From Silene conica (Eukaryota > Streptophyta > Magnoliopsida > Caryophyllales > Caryophyllaceae), in assembly GCA_029255685.2 (NCBI GenBank), contig CM055318.2, positions 11,661,001 through 11,725,000 of the forward strand: a DNA stretch of 64,000 nucleotides, given 5' to 3'. A model generated the notes under the pieces. It saw nothing but the letters and a program-made list of their open reading frames with translations, was not told where the DNA came from and ran no database searches. Positions 33,396 to 46,996 of the stretch are shown in pieces. Position 1 is the first letter of the stretch; each line of letters starts with the position of its first letter. The position numbers and the translations under genes are program-made.

Positions 33396-34885
33396 AACAA
33401 TTATTATTATTATTTATTAATAGAGATTATTATTGTTATTTATTAATAGAGATAATGTAGATATTTCGCATCAAATACACACACAAACATATATCTTATT
33501 ATAAAAAGCGGGTAAATTAAAAATAATTGTTTCACATAATTTGCCTAACTTTATATACAAACAAATTATCAACAAACCAAATATAAGGTTAGGGTAGCTA
33601 AGAAAAATAAAAGACGTATCTAAACTAATTTAACAATCTAAACTAATTAACATATATCTTATTATAAAAAGCGGGTAGATTATAAATAATTGTTTCACAT
33701 AATTTGCGTAACTTTATATACAAACAAATTATTAACGAACCAAATATAAGGTTATGGTAGCTAAGAAAAATAAATTATCAACTAATTAAATTTTAGTTAA
33801 AAATAATTGGTTCGGAAAATTTTTGTAATTTTTTAATCAATACAAATAATTATAAAACTATATAATATATAAGCATAAATAACAAAAAAAAAATCACGTC
33901 TAAGTTAATGAAATTAAATTTTCGATATTTTTATAATCTGTTTTATTGTTATTTTAGATTCACATCAGATTTATAAAAATCTGTTTTATATATAATATTA
34001 TACATATGTGACAATACATATTTTTCAACCCATAATATTAAATAATATATAATTTCCAACCATGATATTAAATTATATCATCAAAACTTTAAAAATACTG
34101 TTATACCATGTTCTCCACCACCACCACCACCATTTTCTCCCACAAATCAAAAAATTATTATTATTTATTAATAGAGATTATTATTGTTATTTATTAATAG
34201 AGATAATGTAGATATTTCGCATCAAATACACACACAAACATATATCTTATTATAAAAAGCGGGTAAATTAAAAATAATTGTTTCACATAATTTGCCTAAC
34301 TTTATATACAAACAAATTATCAACAAACCAAATATAAGGTTAGGGTAGCTAAGAAAAATAAAAGACGTATCTAAACTAATTAACAATCTAAACTAATTAA
34401 CATATATCTTATTATAAAAAGCGGGTAGATTATAAATAATTGTTTCACATAATTTGCGTAACTTTATATACAAACAAATTATTAACGAACCAAATATAAG
34501 GTTATGGTAGCTAAGAAAAATAAATTATCAACTAATTAAATTTTAGTTAAAAATAATTGGTTCGGAAAATTTTTGTAATTTTTTAATCTATACTAATAAT
34601 TATAAAACTATATAATATATAAGCATAAATAACAAAAAAAAATGAAATGAAATTTTCGATATTTTTATAATCTGTTTTATCTGTTATTTTAGATTCACAT
34701 TAGATTTATAAAAATCTGTTTTATATATAATGTTATACATCTGTGACAATACATATTTTTCAACCCATAATATTAAATAATAATATATTTTCCAACCATG
34801 ATATTAAATTATACATCAGAACTTTAAAAATTCAGTTATACCATGTTCTCCACCACCACCACCATTTTCTCCCACAAATCAAAAA
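33396..34885 (+). repeat. 740-bp tandem duplication near the Helitron 5' end
   Basis: 33402-34148 and 34156-34885 are closely similar in order: a TTATTATTATTTATTAATAG block, CATATATCTTATTATAAAAAG twice in each, and TCTCCACCACCACCACC at each end. The copies differ by small indels. No gene is inside. Confidence 0.85.
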
Positions 34886-35037
34886 AAACCACCCACTACT
34901 CACAACACACTTCTCATTAACAAACCCTAATTACCACTATAAATACAATTTACAGTTTTAAATTAAAGTATCAAAATCACATTTAAACAAAATATCACAG
35001 CACAAAATTTACAGTTAATTTAAGAAATCAAAAAATC

Positions 35038-35226
35038 ATGTTGAACGAACCAACCAAGAAAATGGTCGCAGATATTCGCGTGGGAGTATGTCATGCATAT
35101 ATCAAGGCAAGAGTCGCTCATCTATGGAAGGTTGATAACTACAAAAATCCGGGAAAAGGAGATTATCATAGCATAGAAATGATATTAGTCGATGAAAATG
35201 TAAGTATTAAACAAAAACTACTTGCT

Positions 35227-35306
<80 letters not shown>

Positions 35307-37317
35307 GTAACATTCTCTAACTTTATTTTATTTTTTTTGTAGGAAAACGTAATTCAAGCAACGATCGTAAAGTGTTTAATATTTATGTTTGGCGATAAAA
35401 TAAAGGATGGTCATTCATATAAGATATCAAAATTCCAATCGGTTTACAATCAAGGAAACAATGTTGCTGTCCCGCACACATGTCGTCTAAGATTTGGGTC
35501 AAGGACAACCGTGGAGGAAATTGAAATTGAATCCATGCCTACATATGGATTCAAATTTGTGACATTTAAAGACGTCATCGATAACAAGTTGGATGGACGT
35601 GACTTAATAGGTAATTTATACTATCCTAAAAATTTTTTAACAAGTTAGTCATATTTTAATTTATTTTGTTTGCAATTTCAGATGTTATTGGTAATGTGGA
35701 TGAATGTCATCCTATTAACGAAAAAGACAACTATTGGAACACAAAAGTCGATATTTCAGACCAAAGGTATGTAAACATTTACAACAAAAGGATAAATTAT
35801 AAATTTTTTCATTAAAAATATTAATTTAAAAAAATATTTCAGCCAAGAACAACTACCATTTTGGCTTTGGGGTCCCTACGTTGTAGAAGCCAAAAACATC
35901 GCTAGGGAAAAATATTCCTTGATTGAAAAACCAATTGTTGCTTTGCAATGTGTTCAAAGGATTGTTACAAGAGGTATGGTTATTTTTCATAACATTAAAA
36001 ATTATATTATGATATGATTTTTATTATTAACTACTAAGTAAAATCTAAACACAACGTATGTAGATGGAAGGATCACATTAGCAACCAAAACAAACACTTC
36101 GAAGATATATATAAATCCGAACATACAAGAAGTTCAGCAATTAAGAGCAAGGTAAATAATTAGTAACATCTTAAATCTTAAATTTTCTACTTAAAAAATA
36201 TTTCGTTTATTATAATTGGAAAAGTAAAATTTCAATTTGATGCAGCATATCCAAGTATCCATCACCCAAGGGTATTGTGACATCACACAACAAGAGCATA
36301 CTTCATGGTATTTGTAAGCCACTTACGGATATCCTTAATGATTGGAAGGTAATAATTACATATAAAAATCATACTATATCAAAATAAAAATTGATTTAAC
36401 TTAACCACTAATTTATTTATTTTAGGCTGGAAAATTCGTCACCGCAGCATATATAACAGAAATAGATGCAACATTCAAATGGTATAAAAATGTATGCAAA
36501 CAATGTTCAACAAGGGCTGAATTTAGGGAGGATGGGAAATGGCATTGCTCTAAGGAATATTGTCAAGCATTTGAAAATGGCAATGATGAAAGGGTTACAA
36601 GGTATTAAAACAGAATTTATATTATAAGTATATTAACCTTTTTTAATCCAAATTAATAATTTACTATTATTCTTTTTCAGATTTAAGGTGAGATACTTCA
36701 TTGAAGACACTAATGGAAATCATGCACAAATTATGATGAGTGATGAGCTAATAACAAAGAAGGTCAACAAAACTTCGTTGGAATGCATAGATACACTTAG
36801 GAAGGTATGTAATTTAATAAAAGAATCTTTAAAATCAACATTATTAATGTTTCCCACACTATATTTAAATATTTATTATATAGAACGGAGACAAATATGG
36901 CGTTCCAAAAGAATTGACTTTGCTTCTAGAGAAAGAATATGTTCTTCAACTAGAGGTTCGTCGAAGATACAACTTGGAACAAAATTCAACTTGCTACAAA
37001 GTGTTGGATTTTTGTGATAAGAAGGAGATTATAGAGGAATGGAAGCAACAAAACAAAATCATCAAGGTATCAAAATTATGCTATTCCTATATTTAAATAT
37101 AAAGGAATTTTATTTATAAAATTATAGGTCACAATAATAATTTTGTTGCATGAATCAGGATATCAATATCACTCTAGACGATGCACCCGCACAAGTGATA
37201 ATAGATGAAGAAAAAGCCCAAATAATTCGAAAAAATACATGGGACAAACAAGCTGCAGTCTCCGCATCAAGGAAACCACAACCAAAAAACCAAAAGAAGT
37301 TGAAGATTCACATATAG
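35038..37317 (+). CDS. RPA70-like single-strand-DNA-binding protein of the Helitron
   Basis: Ten exons with GT/AG borders join in phase: 35038-35199, 35343-35610, 35682-35766, 35843-35973, 36064-36151, 36246-36348, 36426-36601, 36681-36804, 36884-37066 and 37159-37317. They give 492 residues with no stop. The protein has the layout of the large subunit of replication protein A: an N-terminal OB fold (IRVGVCHAYIKARVAHLW), a second (ending near DVIGNVDECHP), and a C-terminal OB fold with a zinc ribbon (CKQC .. WHCSKEYC). The Lys-rich tail (KPQPKNQKKLK) may be a nuclear signal. RPA binds and protects single-stranded DNA; plant Helitron copies are thought to help strand transfer or replication. 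It lies about 1 kb upstream of the Rep/helicase gene in the same direction. Intron 1 holds a (TA)n tract. Exon borders are inferred and need transcript support. Confidence 0.85.
35229..35303. repeat. (TA)n microsatellite in RPA intron 1
   Basis: About 75 bp of pure TA directly after the first exon's donor region. Confidence 0.95.
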
Positions 37318-37934
37318 AAGGGGATTTCAGAATTTCTTTAAGATTTCAGATTCAAGCTTTTGATTTATCAAGTTATTTACTTTTTAAGTTTAGATTTTAG
37401 TTATTTCAATTTAGAAAACTTCGATGTATTGATCTCTTGGAGATTTGTACTCAAGTTCCCATTGTTCTTCCCATTTTTCAAGCAATTTAATTACAGCAAC
37501 TTAATTCCAGCAACTTAGCTCTATGGTCTGTATTTCAAACAACTACTAAATTCAGTATTTTAGCTTTTAAAGATAGTGACACAAGTAAATTCAAACAACT
37601 ACTAAATTCAGTATTTTAGCTATTAAAGATAGTGACACAAGTAAATAACGAGTAATTATTAACGTTAATAAATAATTTCCAGAAACTAAGCTTTATGACA
37701 ATGTACTTAAATGTATAAATGTGTCATGAAAAAACCGAGTAAGTCATTGGTGTTATTAATTTTATATTTCACTAATCAATTGTCACTATAAAAGAACGAT
37801 GGATACTATCAATGTTAGTAATTCATTGTTAAAAAATGTTTGACGTTTTCATGTTAACAAGTACGCGATTAGAATTATTAATAAATTAACACTAAGACTT
37901 ATATAAAAGCTTAAAAATATAATAAAAGATATTG

Positions 37935-38012
37935 ACTCGGGTCTGGTCATGACTCGGGTCTGGTCATGACTCGGGTCTGGTCATGACTCGGGTCTGGTCA
38001 TGACTCGGGTCT
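37935..38012. repeat. 17-bp tandem repeat 'gactcgggtctggtcat'
   Basis: Four to five perfect copies head to tail between the RPA-like and Rep/helicase genes. The core 'actcgggtctg' returns at about 38718, 39130 and, as 'gactcgggtctg' four times, at 39366-39411. Confidence 0.9.
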
Positions 38013-38153
38013 TATCAGTTTAATTTTTAAAAAATAGTTTGAAAAAAAATAATTAAAACAAGATTTAGAGCCCATTGCTAAGTAACTTCCAATAACTTCC
38101 AAGCACTACCACTACTAAGTAACTACCAAGTACTTAAAGTGTCTTATCTAATC

Positions 38154-38161
38154 TATAAATA
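38154..38161 (+). promoter_or_regulatory. TATA box of the Rep/helicase gene
   Basis: TATAAATA about 130 bp before the ATG at 38290, followed by an A-rich leader. It supports a separate promoter for this gene. Confidence 0.55.
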
Positions 38162-38289
38162 TGGGGTAAGATTCCAAAGAACAATTTTTTAGAAAAGTTC
38201 TTTTTCATTAAAAGTGTTATAAATGAATCAAATTAAAATACAAAACATTTTAAATCCAAACCAACTATACTAAAAACAAACATAACATC

Positions 38290-41200
38290 ATGGAGAAAGG
38301 AAGTTGTTCGAGAAGGGGTGAAAAGAGAAGAAATAGTTCGGGTCATGGTAATACAAGTAAGGTTTTAACGTTACGTTTCAGTAATTTATTGTTTATTATT
38401 AATTATAATCAGAAGAACATGAAACATGTAACACAAAAAATCAAGAAACCCAATAATAAATCCTATGTAGGCATAAAAATTTAATTAAAAATGATGACAT
38501 TTATTATGGAGCAATCCAAGTTAACCCATCAGCAAATTATCACAAAAAGTATGAAAAGTTAAGAACAACTATAAGTGTATGACGAATAGAAGCATTGTTT
38601 ACATCATTTCGCATATATAAGGAAACAAGTATAATCATTATTGCCCCTATAAAATCATAGATAAAGCCACAATTCATTTCAAACATATAACAAGTTAATT
38701 GATGAATAATATCTGGGTCTAGACTCGGGTCTGCAAAAAAGCAATATTGAAACCAGAATAAACACATACCAATGAATCTATTCATACAATATGAACTTCA
38801 TAAAAAAAAAATGTAGGCCATCAAATAACTAAATAAGACAACAGTAAATAAAAACCCATTACTCATCAAACATGTAACATACCAAAAATCGGGAAACCAA
38901 ATAATAAATCCAAAATATACGTAAATATATAATTAAAGTGGATGAATGAGTTACATACCTTAAATGCTCCATAATCTACATAATCTTCATACGAATCATG
39001 TATACACTGACATTATTCACTCCACAATAGTCATACAGAAAGCAGAAAAAACCTACAACACACAATAAATTAGATTAAAGCTTTAAAAATTAAGTAAAAA
39101 ACAGAAAAATAGATGAAATAATACTATGGTCAGGTCTGGGCTCGAGTCAAAAACAATAACAAATGCTATAAAAGACTTAAAATTTAATCAAAGTTCAAGA
39201 TGAAAACTTAAAATTTAATCAAAGTTCAAGATGGAAAATTACGCAGCTTTAATTACTCCATAATCTTCATTCAAAAAGCTGAATATAGCCTACAAAACAA
39301 ATTGAATTAGATTAGACATTGGACCTTAATAATTAAAAACAAAAAGTAATACAATTTTTTTAAAGGACTCGGGTCTGGACTCGGGTCTGGACTCGGGTCT
39401 GGACTCGGGTTAAAATTCATATTCATCCCCAAGGATGAATGTCTGGGTACATATTCATCCCCAAAGATGAATTTCTGGGTACATATTCATCCCCAAAGAT
39501 GAATTTCTGCTTGGAATCATTCAAAAATATTATATATAAAAATTAAAATTTACATGCAAAAATAGCCAGATCTTAAAATTGATAGCCAAAACATTATATT
39601 TGAAATACTAAAAAATAAATGAAGGAAAAACATTAAAAAAAAATTTAAAAAAACGAATGGCTAATTCATATTCATTCATCCCCAAGGATGAATTTCTGGG
39701 TACATATTCATCCCCAAGGATGAATTTCTGGGTACATATTCATCCCCAAGGATGAATTTCTGCTTGAAATCATTCAAAAATATTATAAATAGAAATTAAA
39801 ATGTACATGCAAAAATAGCCAGATCTTAAAATTGATAGCCAAAACATTATATTTGAAAAATTAAAAAATAAATGAAAGAAAAACATAAAAAAAAATTAAA
39901 TAAACGAATGATAAAACATAATTAAAAAATAGTCATATCTAAAAATAGTCAGATCTAAAAATCATACCCAAAATATTAAACTGAAAAATTAAAAAACAAA
40001 TGATTAAACATAATTAAAAAATCAAAAAAACGAATCATCATATCAAATAAACGAAACATACGAAAAAATTATAAATACAAATTAAATGTACATGCAAAAA
40101 TAGCCAGATTGAGTGCATGTAAAAATAGTCAAGATCTAAAAATCATACCCGAAACATTAAACTGAAAAATTAAAAAACAAATTATAAAACATAATTAAAA
40201 AAATCAAAAAAACGAAACATTAAAAAAATCAAAAAAACGAAACATAATCAAAAAAACGAAACATATCAAAACTGAAAAAAATGATGATATAGATGCAAAC
40301 ATACCAAACAATCGAAATATATGGAAATAAATCATTCTTTTGTAATTTGATTCGTTTAGATTCGATTAGTAGGCTATTTGATTTGATTTTCGTTGGTTTA
40401 GGCAATAATATAGGGAGTTTAATTAATATATGTAAGATTTTATTTTATTTTTTGAATATTATTTTTGAATAAATTTGAAAATGAGAAAGAAAGAGAAGGA
40501 GAGATGACGGCTAGAGGAGTAGAGGAATGAGATTTTTTAGGGTTTTATGTAATAAGAGAGTGGTTTATATAGGAAGGAGGAGAAGAATGAGTAGTTGTAG
40601 GGTTTTATGTAATAATATGGGCCGTTTAGTATTACTACAACCAATATCCCAATCCGGTCCATTGCTATGGTAGTGGTTTGATCAATTAGTATTAGTAATA
40701 GATATAATATTAAGTTATTAACTAACATCATTAGTCCTAATTGTATAGTGGTAAGTATTTCATGCCACATTGCTACCCACAAAAAGTCAAGGGTTCGACT
40801 CATGGATCAGTTTTTTTAAAAAACTTTCTTATTGTTTTTCTTTTTCCTTGATAATATTTTTATATTTTTATTATTTATATTCGTTGGTTGTTTTATTAAT
40901 TATAGTTTCGTCATAGTTTATGTAGAACCGTCTATATATTTTCATTTACGTTTTCTATTTGCTTTGCCATATAATAAATAACTATTCAAAAAATATGGAG
41001 TAAGGAAGACGATTGACTATTAAATAACAATGCATAATTTAATAATCACATGAACAAATATTAATGAGACGAAGTAGAAAGCGGCCTTGATCATTATTTT
41101 AGCCTAGCTTTGTCCCTGAACCATTACATAGATACTTCGTAGATAATAGTTTGTATAATACGGAGTAGTATTTAGGATAATTTGAATTTTTAAAATTTTT

Positions 41201-44200
41201 AATTAATTATGATAATTTATTGCATTACATTTATATTTTTTTTATTATATTAGCTAGAACAAGACGACGATCAGCACCCGTGTCTTCACCTACCAATGTT
41301 CGTGTTGATCGTACTACGTCAATTAATTCCAGTACGACAGGTTCGTAAATATTAACTATGTTTATAAATACATTATTTTTTGGGTAACGAATATATAATC
41401 TAAATCCTAAATTGAGTTTATAACATGGTTATACAGGTAGTGATAGTGAAGAGGATGTTGTCCAGCGCTTAGTAAGAGAATTATGTACGACCTTTGGTGA
41501 ATCTTATGATGATCTTAATTCTTCGATACCTCAACGTCAAGAGGCACACCACAACCATGAAATACAGTCCGAAGAAGGTAACTTTATTCATAAATATTAT
41601 CTACAAATATAATCATTTTAACACGTACATCAAAAGAATTTTATTCATTCATATGTACCACGTTTTTTTTCAAATCCTCCCTATTCATTTATAATCCTTT
41701 GATTACAATAATTACTACGTACAGATGTCGTGGAGCGATTAGTGAGAGATTTATGTTCTGACTTTGGTGAGACTTACGATGACGTTGATAACTCACTTCC
41801 TCGATATCAAGACGTACACGGTCCCCCTGAAAGAAGGTCGTTTCGCTCCCGTGGAGAGTGTTCCCGAAGTCAACAAAATCAATCCTCCCAGTCGAACGAT
41901 GAAGGTTATTTTTTTTATGTTACATATATGTTTTTTTAAAAATTAGGTTACATCTCGTGCTATAGTACAGTATTTTGAAGATTTTTGTTAGGTATAGTTT
42001 TTTACAATTAAGTTATTGACCTTTTTTTTTAGTTCTCGAAGGATACTGGGATATTGGAGACCCGGAATACGAGTGCGAGAAATGTAAAGCACAAATGTGG
42101 TTTCTAGAAAGGAAAGAAAAAAAAAAAGGTAGTAGATGCCCTAAGTTCTCACTGTGTTGCTCTGATGGCAAAGTTGTCTTGCCATGTCTACAAGAACCGC
42201 CTCAACTTCTAAAGTCTTTATTAAGTGGACAACATCGCTTAAGTAAGCATTATATTGATAATATTCGACCTTATAACGCGATGTTTTCTTTCACATCAAT
42301 GGGTGGCAAGATTGATCACTCAGTCAATCAAGGTCGAGGCCCTTACACATTCAGGATGGGAGGTCAAAACATTCACAGGATAGGAAGTTTATTGCCATCC
42401 GCTGGAACAATGCCCAAATTTTGCCAGTTATACATATATGACACTGAAGAAGAAGTTCAAAATCGAAAAAATGCACTCAGGTATATGACTTGAGATCTGA
42501 AAATAACTATTGTTTGCTACTTATTTAATTATCTAATTAAAAAATTAACAACCTCATTATTAATTGTTGTGAATCCAGTCAAAATACTCCAAATAGGTTT
42601 GATGATGAGCTTATAGAATCGCTTAAAAAGATGGTTGATGAGAAAAATCCTGTTGCAAAGAATTTTAGGATGGCTAGGGATAGATTGGCTTCCGATGAAG
42701 ACGTTGAGGTGAGTATTAGACTTATTTCTAGAAGGGACACGGACGGGAGAACATATAATCGTCCTACGGCTTCAGAGGTGGCAGCGTTGATTGAGGGTGA
42801 TTTAGGACCAAACATGGATAAACGAGATATTATTGTGCAAAAGTCATGCGGGAGTTTACAACGTATATCTGAGCTACACCCGTCGTACATGGCACTACAA
42901 TATCCTTTATTATTTCCATGCGGGGAAGACGGTTATCGAGTTGGAATTCTTCACGGTGAAGAAACTCTTGGGATTAGCGAATGTGAAAACCCGCGTAATA
43001 AATTAACACTTAGAGAGTGGTTTGCATTTCGTATACAGGATAGACCATTGTACATAGAGTATCCAATACTGTTGCTATGTCGTAGGCTCTTTCAACAGTT
43101 CTTGGTTGATGGATATTTCATGATTGAAGCTAATAGGTTATTGTTTGTACGCTTTAAGCAAGATCTGCTTCGCGTGGAAAATTACAATAATCTTGCAAGA
43201 GCTGTTGAACAAGGGGATGTTCAGCCGTCTTCCGTCGGTAGTCGTATTATTGTTCCGCCTTCTTTCGTGGGAGGTGGGTCATACATGAGAGTTAACTACC
43301 TTGATACCATGACCATTTGCAGCTGGTTCGGCTATCCTGATCTATTTATCACGTTTACATGTAATCCCAAGTGGCCGGAAATCACCCGGTTTGTTAGTAA
43401 AAGGGGTCTTAACCCCGAGGATCGTCCTGATATTTTGTGTCGCGTGTTCAAGATTAAACTCGAAGAGTTGATGAATGACTTTAATGAGCGTCATATCTTT
43501 GGTAGGGTTAGAGCAGGTACGCTTTATTTCACCTTTCGTGTTTAATACTTAACATATTTTATAATGACGTAATATAAAAAAATTAAAATGTTGATGTAAT
43601 TCTATCACAGTGGTATATACTATTGAGTTTCAGAAGCGGGGCCTTCCTCATGCGCATATCTTATTGTTCCTCCATCGAGAAGACAGGATCCTTGATGTTG
43701 GAGATGTCGATAAAATCATTTCCGCGGAGATCCCTGACCCGGTTGAGAATCCCGTGTTACATGCTGTCGTTTGTACACACATGATTCATGGACCGTGTGG
43801 GACATCAAGATTGCAATCACCGTGTATGGTTGGGTCAAAATGCTCAAAATTCTTCCCCAAGAAGTATGCTGATAGAACAACTGTTGACAAAGACGGTTAT
43901 CCTGTATACAAAAGAAGTGAAAGAGGACCGAAAATAAATAAGGACGGAGTCGTACTTGATAATGGCTCTGTGATTCCATATAATGCGCAGTTAATGTTGA
44001 AGTATCGTGCGCATATCAACGTGGAGTGGTGTAACCAGTCTCGAGCTATTAAATATCTATTCAAGTACATAAATAAGGGATCCGATCGAGTGACAATGCA
44101 GTCTTCCTATAGACGCCGCAACCACGAAGATCCTGAACAGGTAGATGAAATTAGACGATACTACGATTGTAGGTATCTGTCGGCGTGTGAGGCTTCCTGG

Positions 44201-46778
44201 AGGATATTTGCGTTTGACATTCACCATAGGACTCCCGCTGTCGAAAGGCTGCAGTTTCATCTTCCTGGCGAGCAAAGCGTCATGTTTAATGATGAAGATC
44301 CTATTGACGAGGTCGTAGGTAGATCTTCGATTGGAGTGTCAAAGTTTCTATCTTGGATGGAGATTAATAGAAGTGAACAGGAAGACCTCCAGGTAGCTAA
44401 GGAACTATTGTACTGTCAATTCCCGACTAAATTTGTGTGGAATAGGAAAAAGCGGCAGTGGACCCTTAGGAAACAGAATTTTGCGATAGGAAGGTTGCAA
44501 CATGTCCCCCCGACTTGCGGTGAATTATATTACATGAGAATGATGTTGAACCATGTAAGGGGGGCGAAAAGCTATCAGGACATAAGAACGGTGAACCATG
44601 TTCCTTATCCCACGTATAGGGAAGCGTGTTATACTCTTGGCTTGCTCGGGGATGATAGAGAGTACATTGATGCGATAACGGAGGCAAGCGAATGGGGATC
44701 TGGATGTTATCTTAGAAACCTTTTTGCGACTTTATTGTTATCCGGGGAATTGTCCATGCCAAGCAGAGTTTGGGAGAAAACATGGAGCCTCCTATCGGAT
44801 GATATCCTTCACAGACAACGTCGTATTCTTCAAAACCGAGGTACTCATTCAATCTGACGATTTGTCTTTAGTTCATTTCATTTACATTGGTTGCACACTA
44901 TCTTAATTATTATTATTATTATTATTATTGATAATAATACGCATATATATATTAAAAATATACCATTATATTTGTGAAAACCTAATGATGAAAATAAAAA
45001 AAATCAATACAGGTTTAGAACTAACCGATGAGGAGTTGAAAAATTATGCATTGATCGACATAGAGGCATCACTCCAGCTAAACGGGAGTACTTTAGCCAG
45101 ATTTGAAGGAATGCCCCTACCTGATACATCTGCGACGTCACATCACACAAACACGTTGGTCATGGCTGAGTTATCTTACGATAGAGAAGCGTTGGAAGCA
45201 GAACACACGTCTCACATATCTTCAATGACTGATGAACAAAGGTCGGTCTATAATCAAATCATGGAAGCTGTTGCATCTAATCAAGGAGGGGTGTTTTTTG
45301 TGTATGGCTACGGGGGGACTGGTAAAACATTCGTCTGGAGAACTTTGTGTGCTGCCTTTAGAAGCAAGGGGGAAATTGTTTTGCCTGTTGCATCTAGCGG
45401 AATTGCAGCAACGTTGATACCTGGTGGTAGAACTGCGCACGCGAGATTTGGCATTCCGATCAATGTCACCGAGGACTCCACTTGCCCTAAAATTAAACCC
45501 GGTAGTGATGTAGCGGAACTCTTGATCAGAGCGAAGCTTATTATATGGGACGAAGCCCCGATGACACATAAACATAGCTTTGAGGCCGTTGATAAGAGTT
45601 TAAAGGACGTCATGCGTATTGTAGATCCGCGTAATGAAACACTACCATTTGGCGGTAAAGTGGTCGTTTTTGGTGGCGATTTTCGCCAAACATTACCAGT
45701 TGTTCCCAACGGAAGTAGAGCTGACATTGTGCATGCTTCTCTTTGTTCGTCGTATTTGTGGAGTTCATGTAAGGTATGTTCAAAACTTGGATACAAGAGG
45801 TTAACAAACGTTTTTTAATTGATTTGTATCTTCTTTAATTCTTTTAAGACGTGTCCTAAATTGTAGGTGCTTACGTTGACTAGAAATATGCGCTTACAAG
45901 CGAGAAATAGTGCAGACACTACTGTGGATGAGATAAGGAGATTCTCGGAGTGGATTTTGGAAATTGGAGATGGGTTGGTAGGGACTCCAAGTGTTGGTGA
46001 TGGTGAGGCCAACATAGAGTTCCCAGACGATTTACTTATCCAGCAAGTCGCAGATCCCATTGCTTCCTTAGTAGCTATCACTTATCCCAATCTTCAAAAC
46101 CGTTTATGGGATCCAAATTATCTTCAAGAAAGGGCTATTCTTGCACCCACTCACGAAATAGTTGAAGATGTAAATGATTATGTGTTATCTCTTCTTGATG
46201 GGCAAGAGACCAGATATTTAAGCGTTGATGAGGTTAGTAAAGATGATAGAACTGTAAGTGATCTTGAACTTTACTCCACTGAATTATTGAACAGTATTAA
46301 ATGTCCTGGCCTCCCAAACCATGAATTAAGATTAAAAGTTGGTGCTATGGTTATGCTGCTGAGAAATATTGATCAATCACGTGGGTTATGCAATGGCACC
46401 AGATTAATAGTGACAGATTTGGGGAGACGTGCTATTAGCTGTAAAGTGTTGACTGGTAGTCATAAAGGCGAGAGAGTGCACATTGCCCGCATTACACTTA
46501 CGCCTTCAGATTCCAGTAAATTTCCAGTCCGGTTCAATAGAAAACAATTTCCCATTGCTGTTTGTTTTGCGATGACAATAAACAAAAGTCAGGGTCAATC
46601 CTTATCTCAAGTGAGCATTTATCTTCCAAGGCCGGTCTTCAGTCATGGACAACTTTATGTAGCCATCTCTAGGGTTACTAACAAACAAGGCCTGAAGCTA
46701 TTGATTTGCGCCAACAACAAGAGTACATCGAGTACTACAACCAACATAGTTTACCGTGAAATTTTTCAGTATTTGTAA
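38290..46778 (+). CDS. Helitron Rep/helicase (RepHel)
   Basis: Nine exons join in phase: 38290-38347, 41254-41340, 41437-41577, 41725-41904, 42033-42480, 42579-43516, 43611-44840, 45013-45773 and 45867-46778, giving 1584 residues without a stop. Domains in order: an N-terminal zinc-finger-like part (CEKCKAQMWFLERKE), the Helitron-like N domain (IEANRLLFVRFKQDLLR), the Rep nuclease with FITFTCNPKWPE, the HUH motif in GLPHAHILLF and the two-tyrosine motif in IKYLFKYINKGSDR, then a PIF1-type helicase with Walker A GYGGTGKT, Walker B LIIWDEAP, GGDFRQTLPVV and the C-terminal INKSQGQS and YVAISRV. It nicks at the Helitron end, stays bound through Tyr and unwinds DNA for rolling-circle-like transposition in the nucleus. 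Exons 3 and 4 are tandem duplicates. Exon 1 is the least certain: it rests on phase, donor and TATA box across a 2.9-kb intron. Confidence 0.88.
39417..39756. repeat. Repeated hairpin 'TTCATCCCCAAGGATGAAT'
   Basis: Six copies of a small palindrome (ATTCATCC-ccaa-GGATGAAT), three at 39417-39510 and three at 39672-39756, joined by 'ttctgggtacata'. They sit in two similar blocks of about 260 bp inside RepHel intron 1. Confidence 0.85.
40737..40806 (+). pseudogene. tRNA-derived relic
   Basis: Reads like a degenerate tRNA: box A-like TAGTGGTAAGTATTTC and box B GGTTCGACTC are at tRNA spacing. Acceptor and T stems pair poorly, so this is a relic or SINE head, not a working tRNA. The closest feel is tRNA-Gly/Asp. 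It lies in RepHel intron 1. Confidence 0.45.
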
Positions 46779-46963
46779 AGTTAATATTACTTATAACATT
46801 GTAAGATAATTTGCATCGTTTGTTTTATTTGAATCGTACGGTAGTGATTAGTACTTTAATTAATTTGTACGTTGAATACGAACTTATTGGATTATTTCGG
46901 TATTGCAAATTAACCATGCTCAATTATATTTTTCCGCATCTAATAATAGCAATTGTTATTTCG

Positions 46964-46996
46964 ACCCGTGCATTTTCTGCACGGGTTTAAGACTAG
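46964..46996 (+). terminator. Helitron 3' hairpin and CTAG end
   Basis: ACCCGTGCA-ttttc-TGCACGGGT, then TTAAGA, then CTAG. In Helitrons this hairpin is the end signal for transposition rather than a transcription terminator; read-through past it is the proposed route of host gene capture. Confidence 0.9.

Larger units (their letters stand above)
32894..46996 (+). mobile_element. Full-length, potentially autonomous Helitron (14.1 kb)
   Basis: The 5' end reads A (32893) then TCCCCTATCTATAAAAGG. The 3' end has a 9-bp-stem hairpin (46964-46986), TTAAGA, CTAG (46993-46996) and T (46997). No target duplication is present. Between the ends lie an RPA70-like gene (35038-37317) and a Rep/helicase gene (38290-46778), both plus strand and both open across all inferred exons. 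Helitrons transpose by a rolling-circle-like mechanism with the HUH nuclease and helicase; plant copies often add an RPA-like protein thought to bind single strands. Both gene sets and both ends in one copy are uncommon, since most genomic copies are deleted. Confidence 0.9.

Noticed and set aside
37935..38012. CRISPR-like array
   Set aside because: Units are perfect tandem copies with no unique spacers, and this is plant DNA.
40737..40806. Functional tRNA gene
   Set aside because: Boxes A and B are recognisable but the stems do not pair, so it is listed only as a relic.
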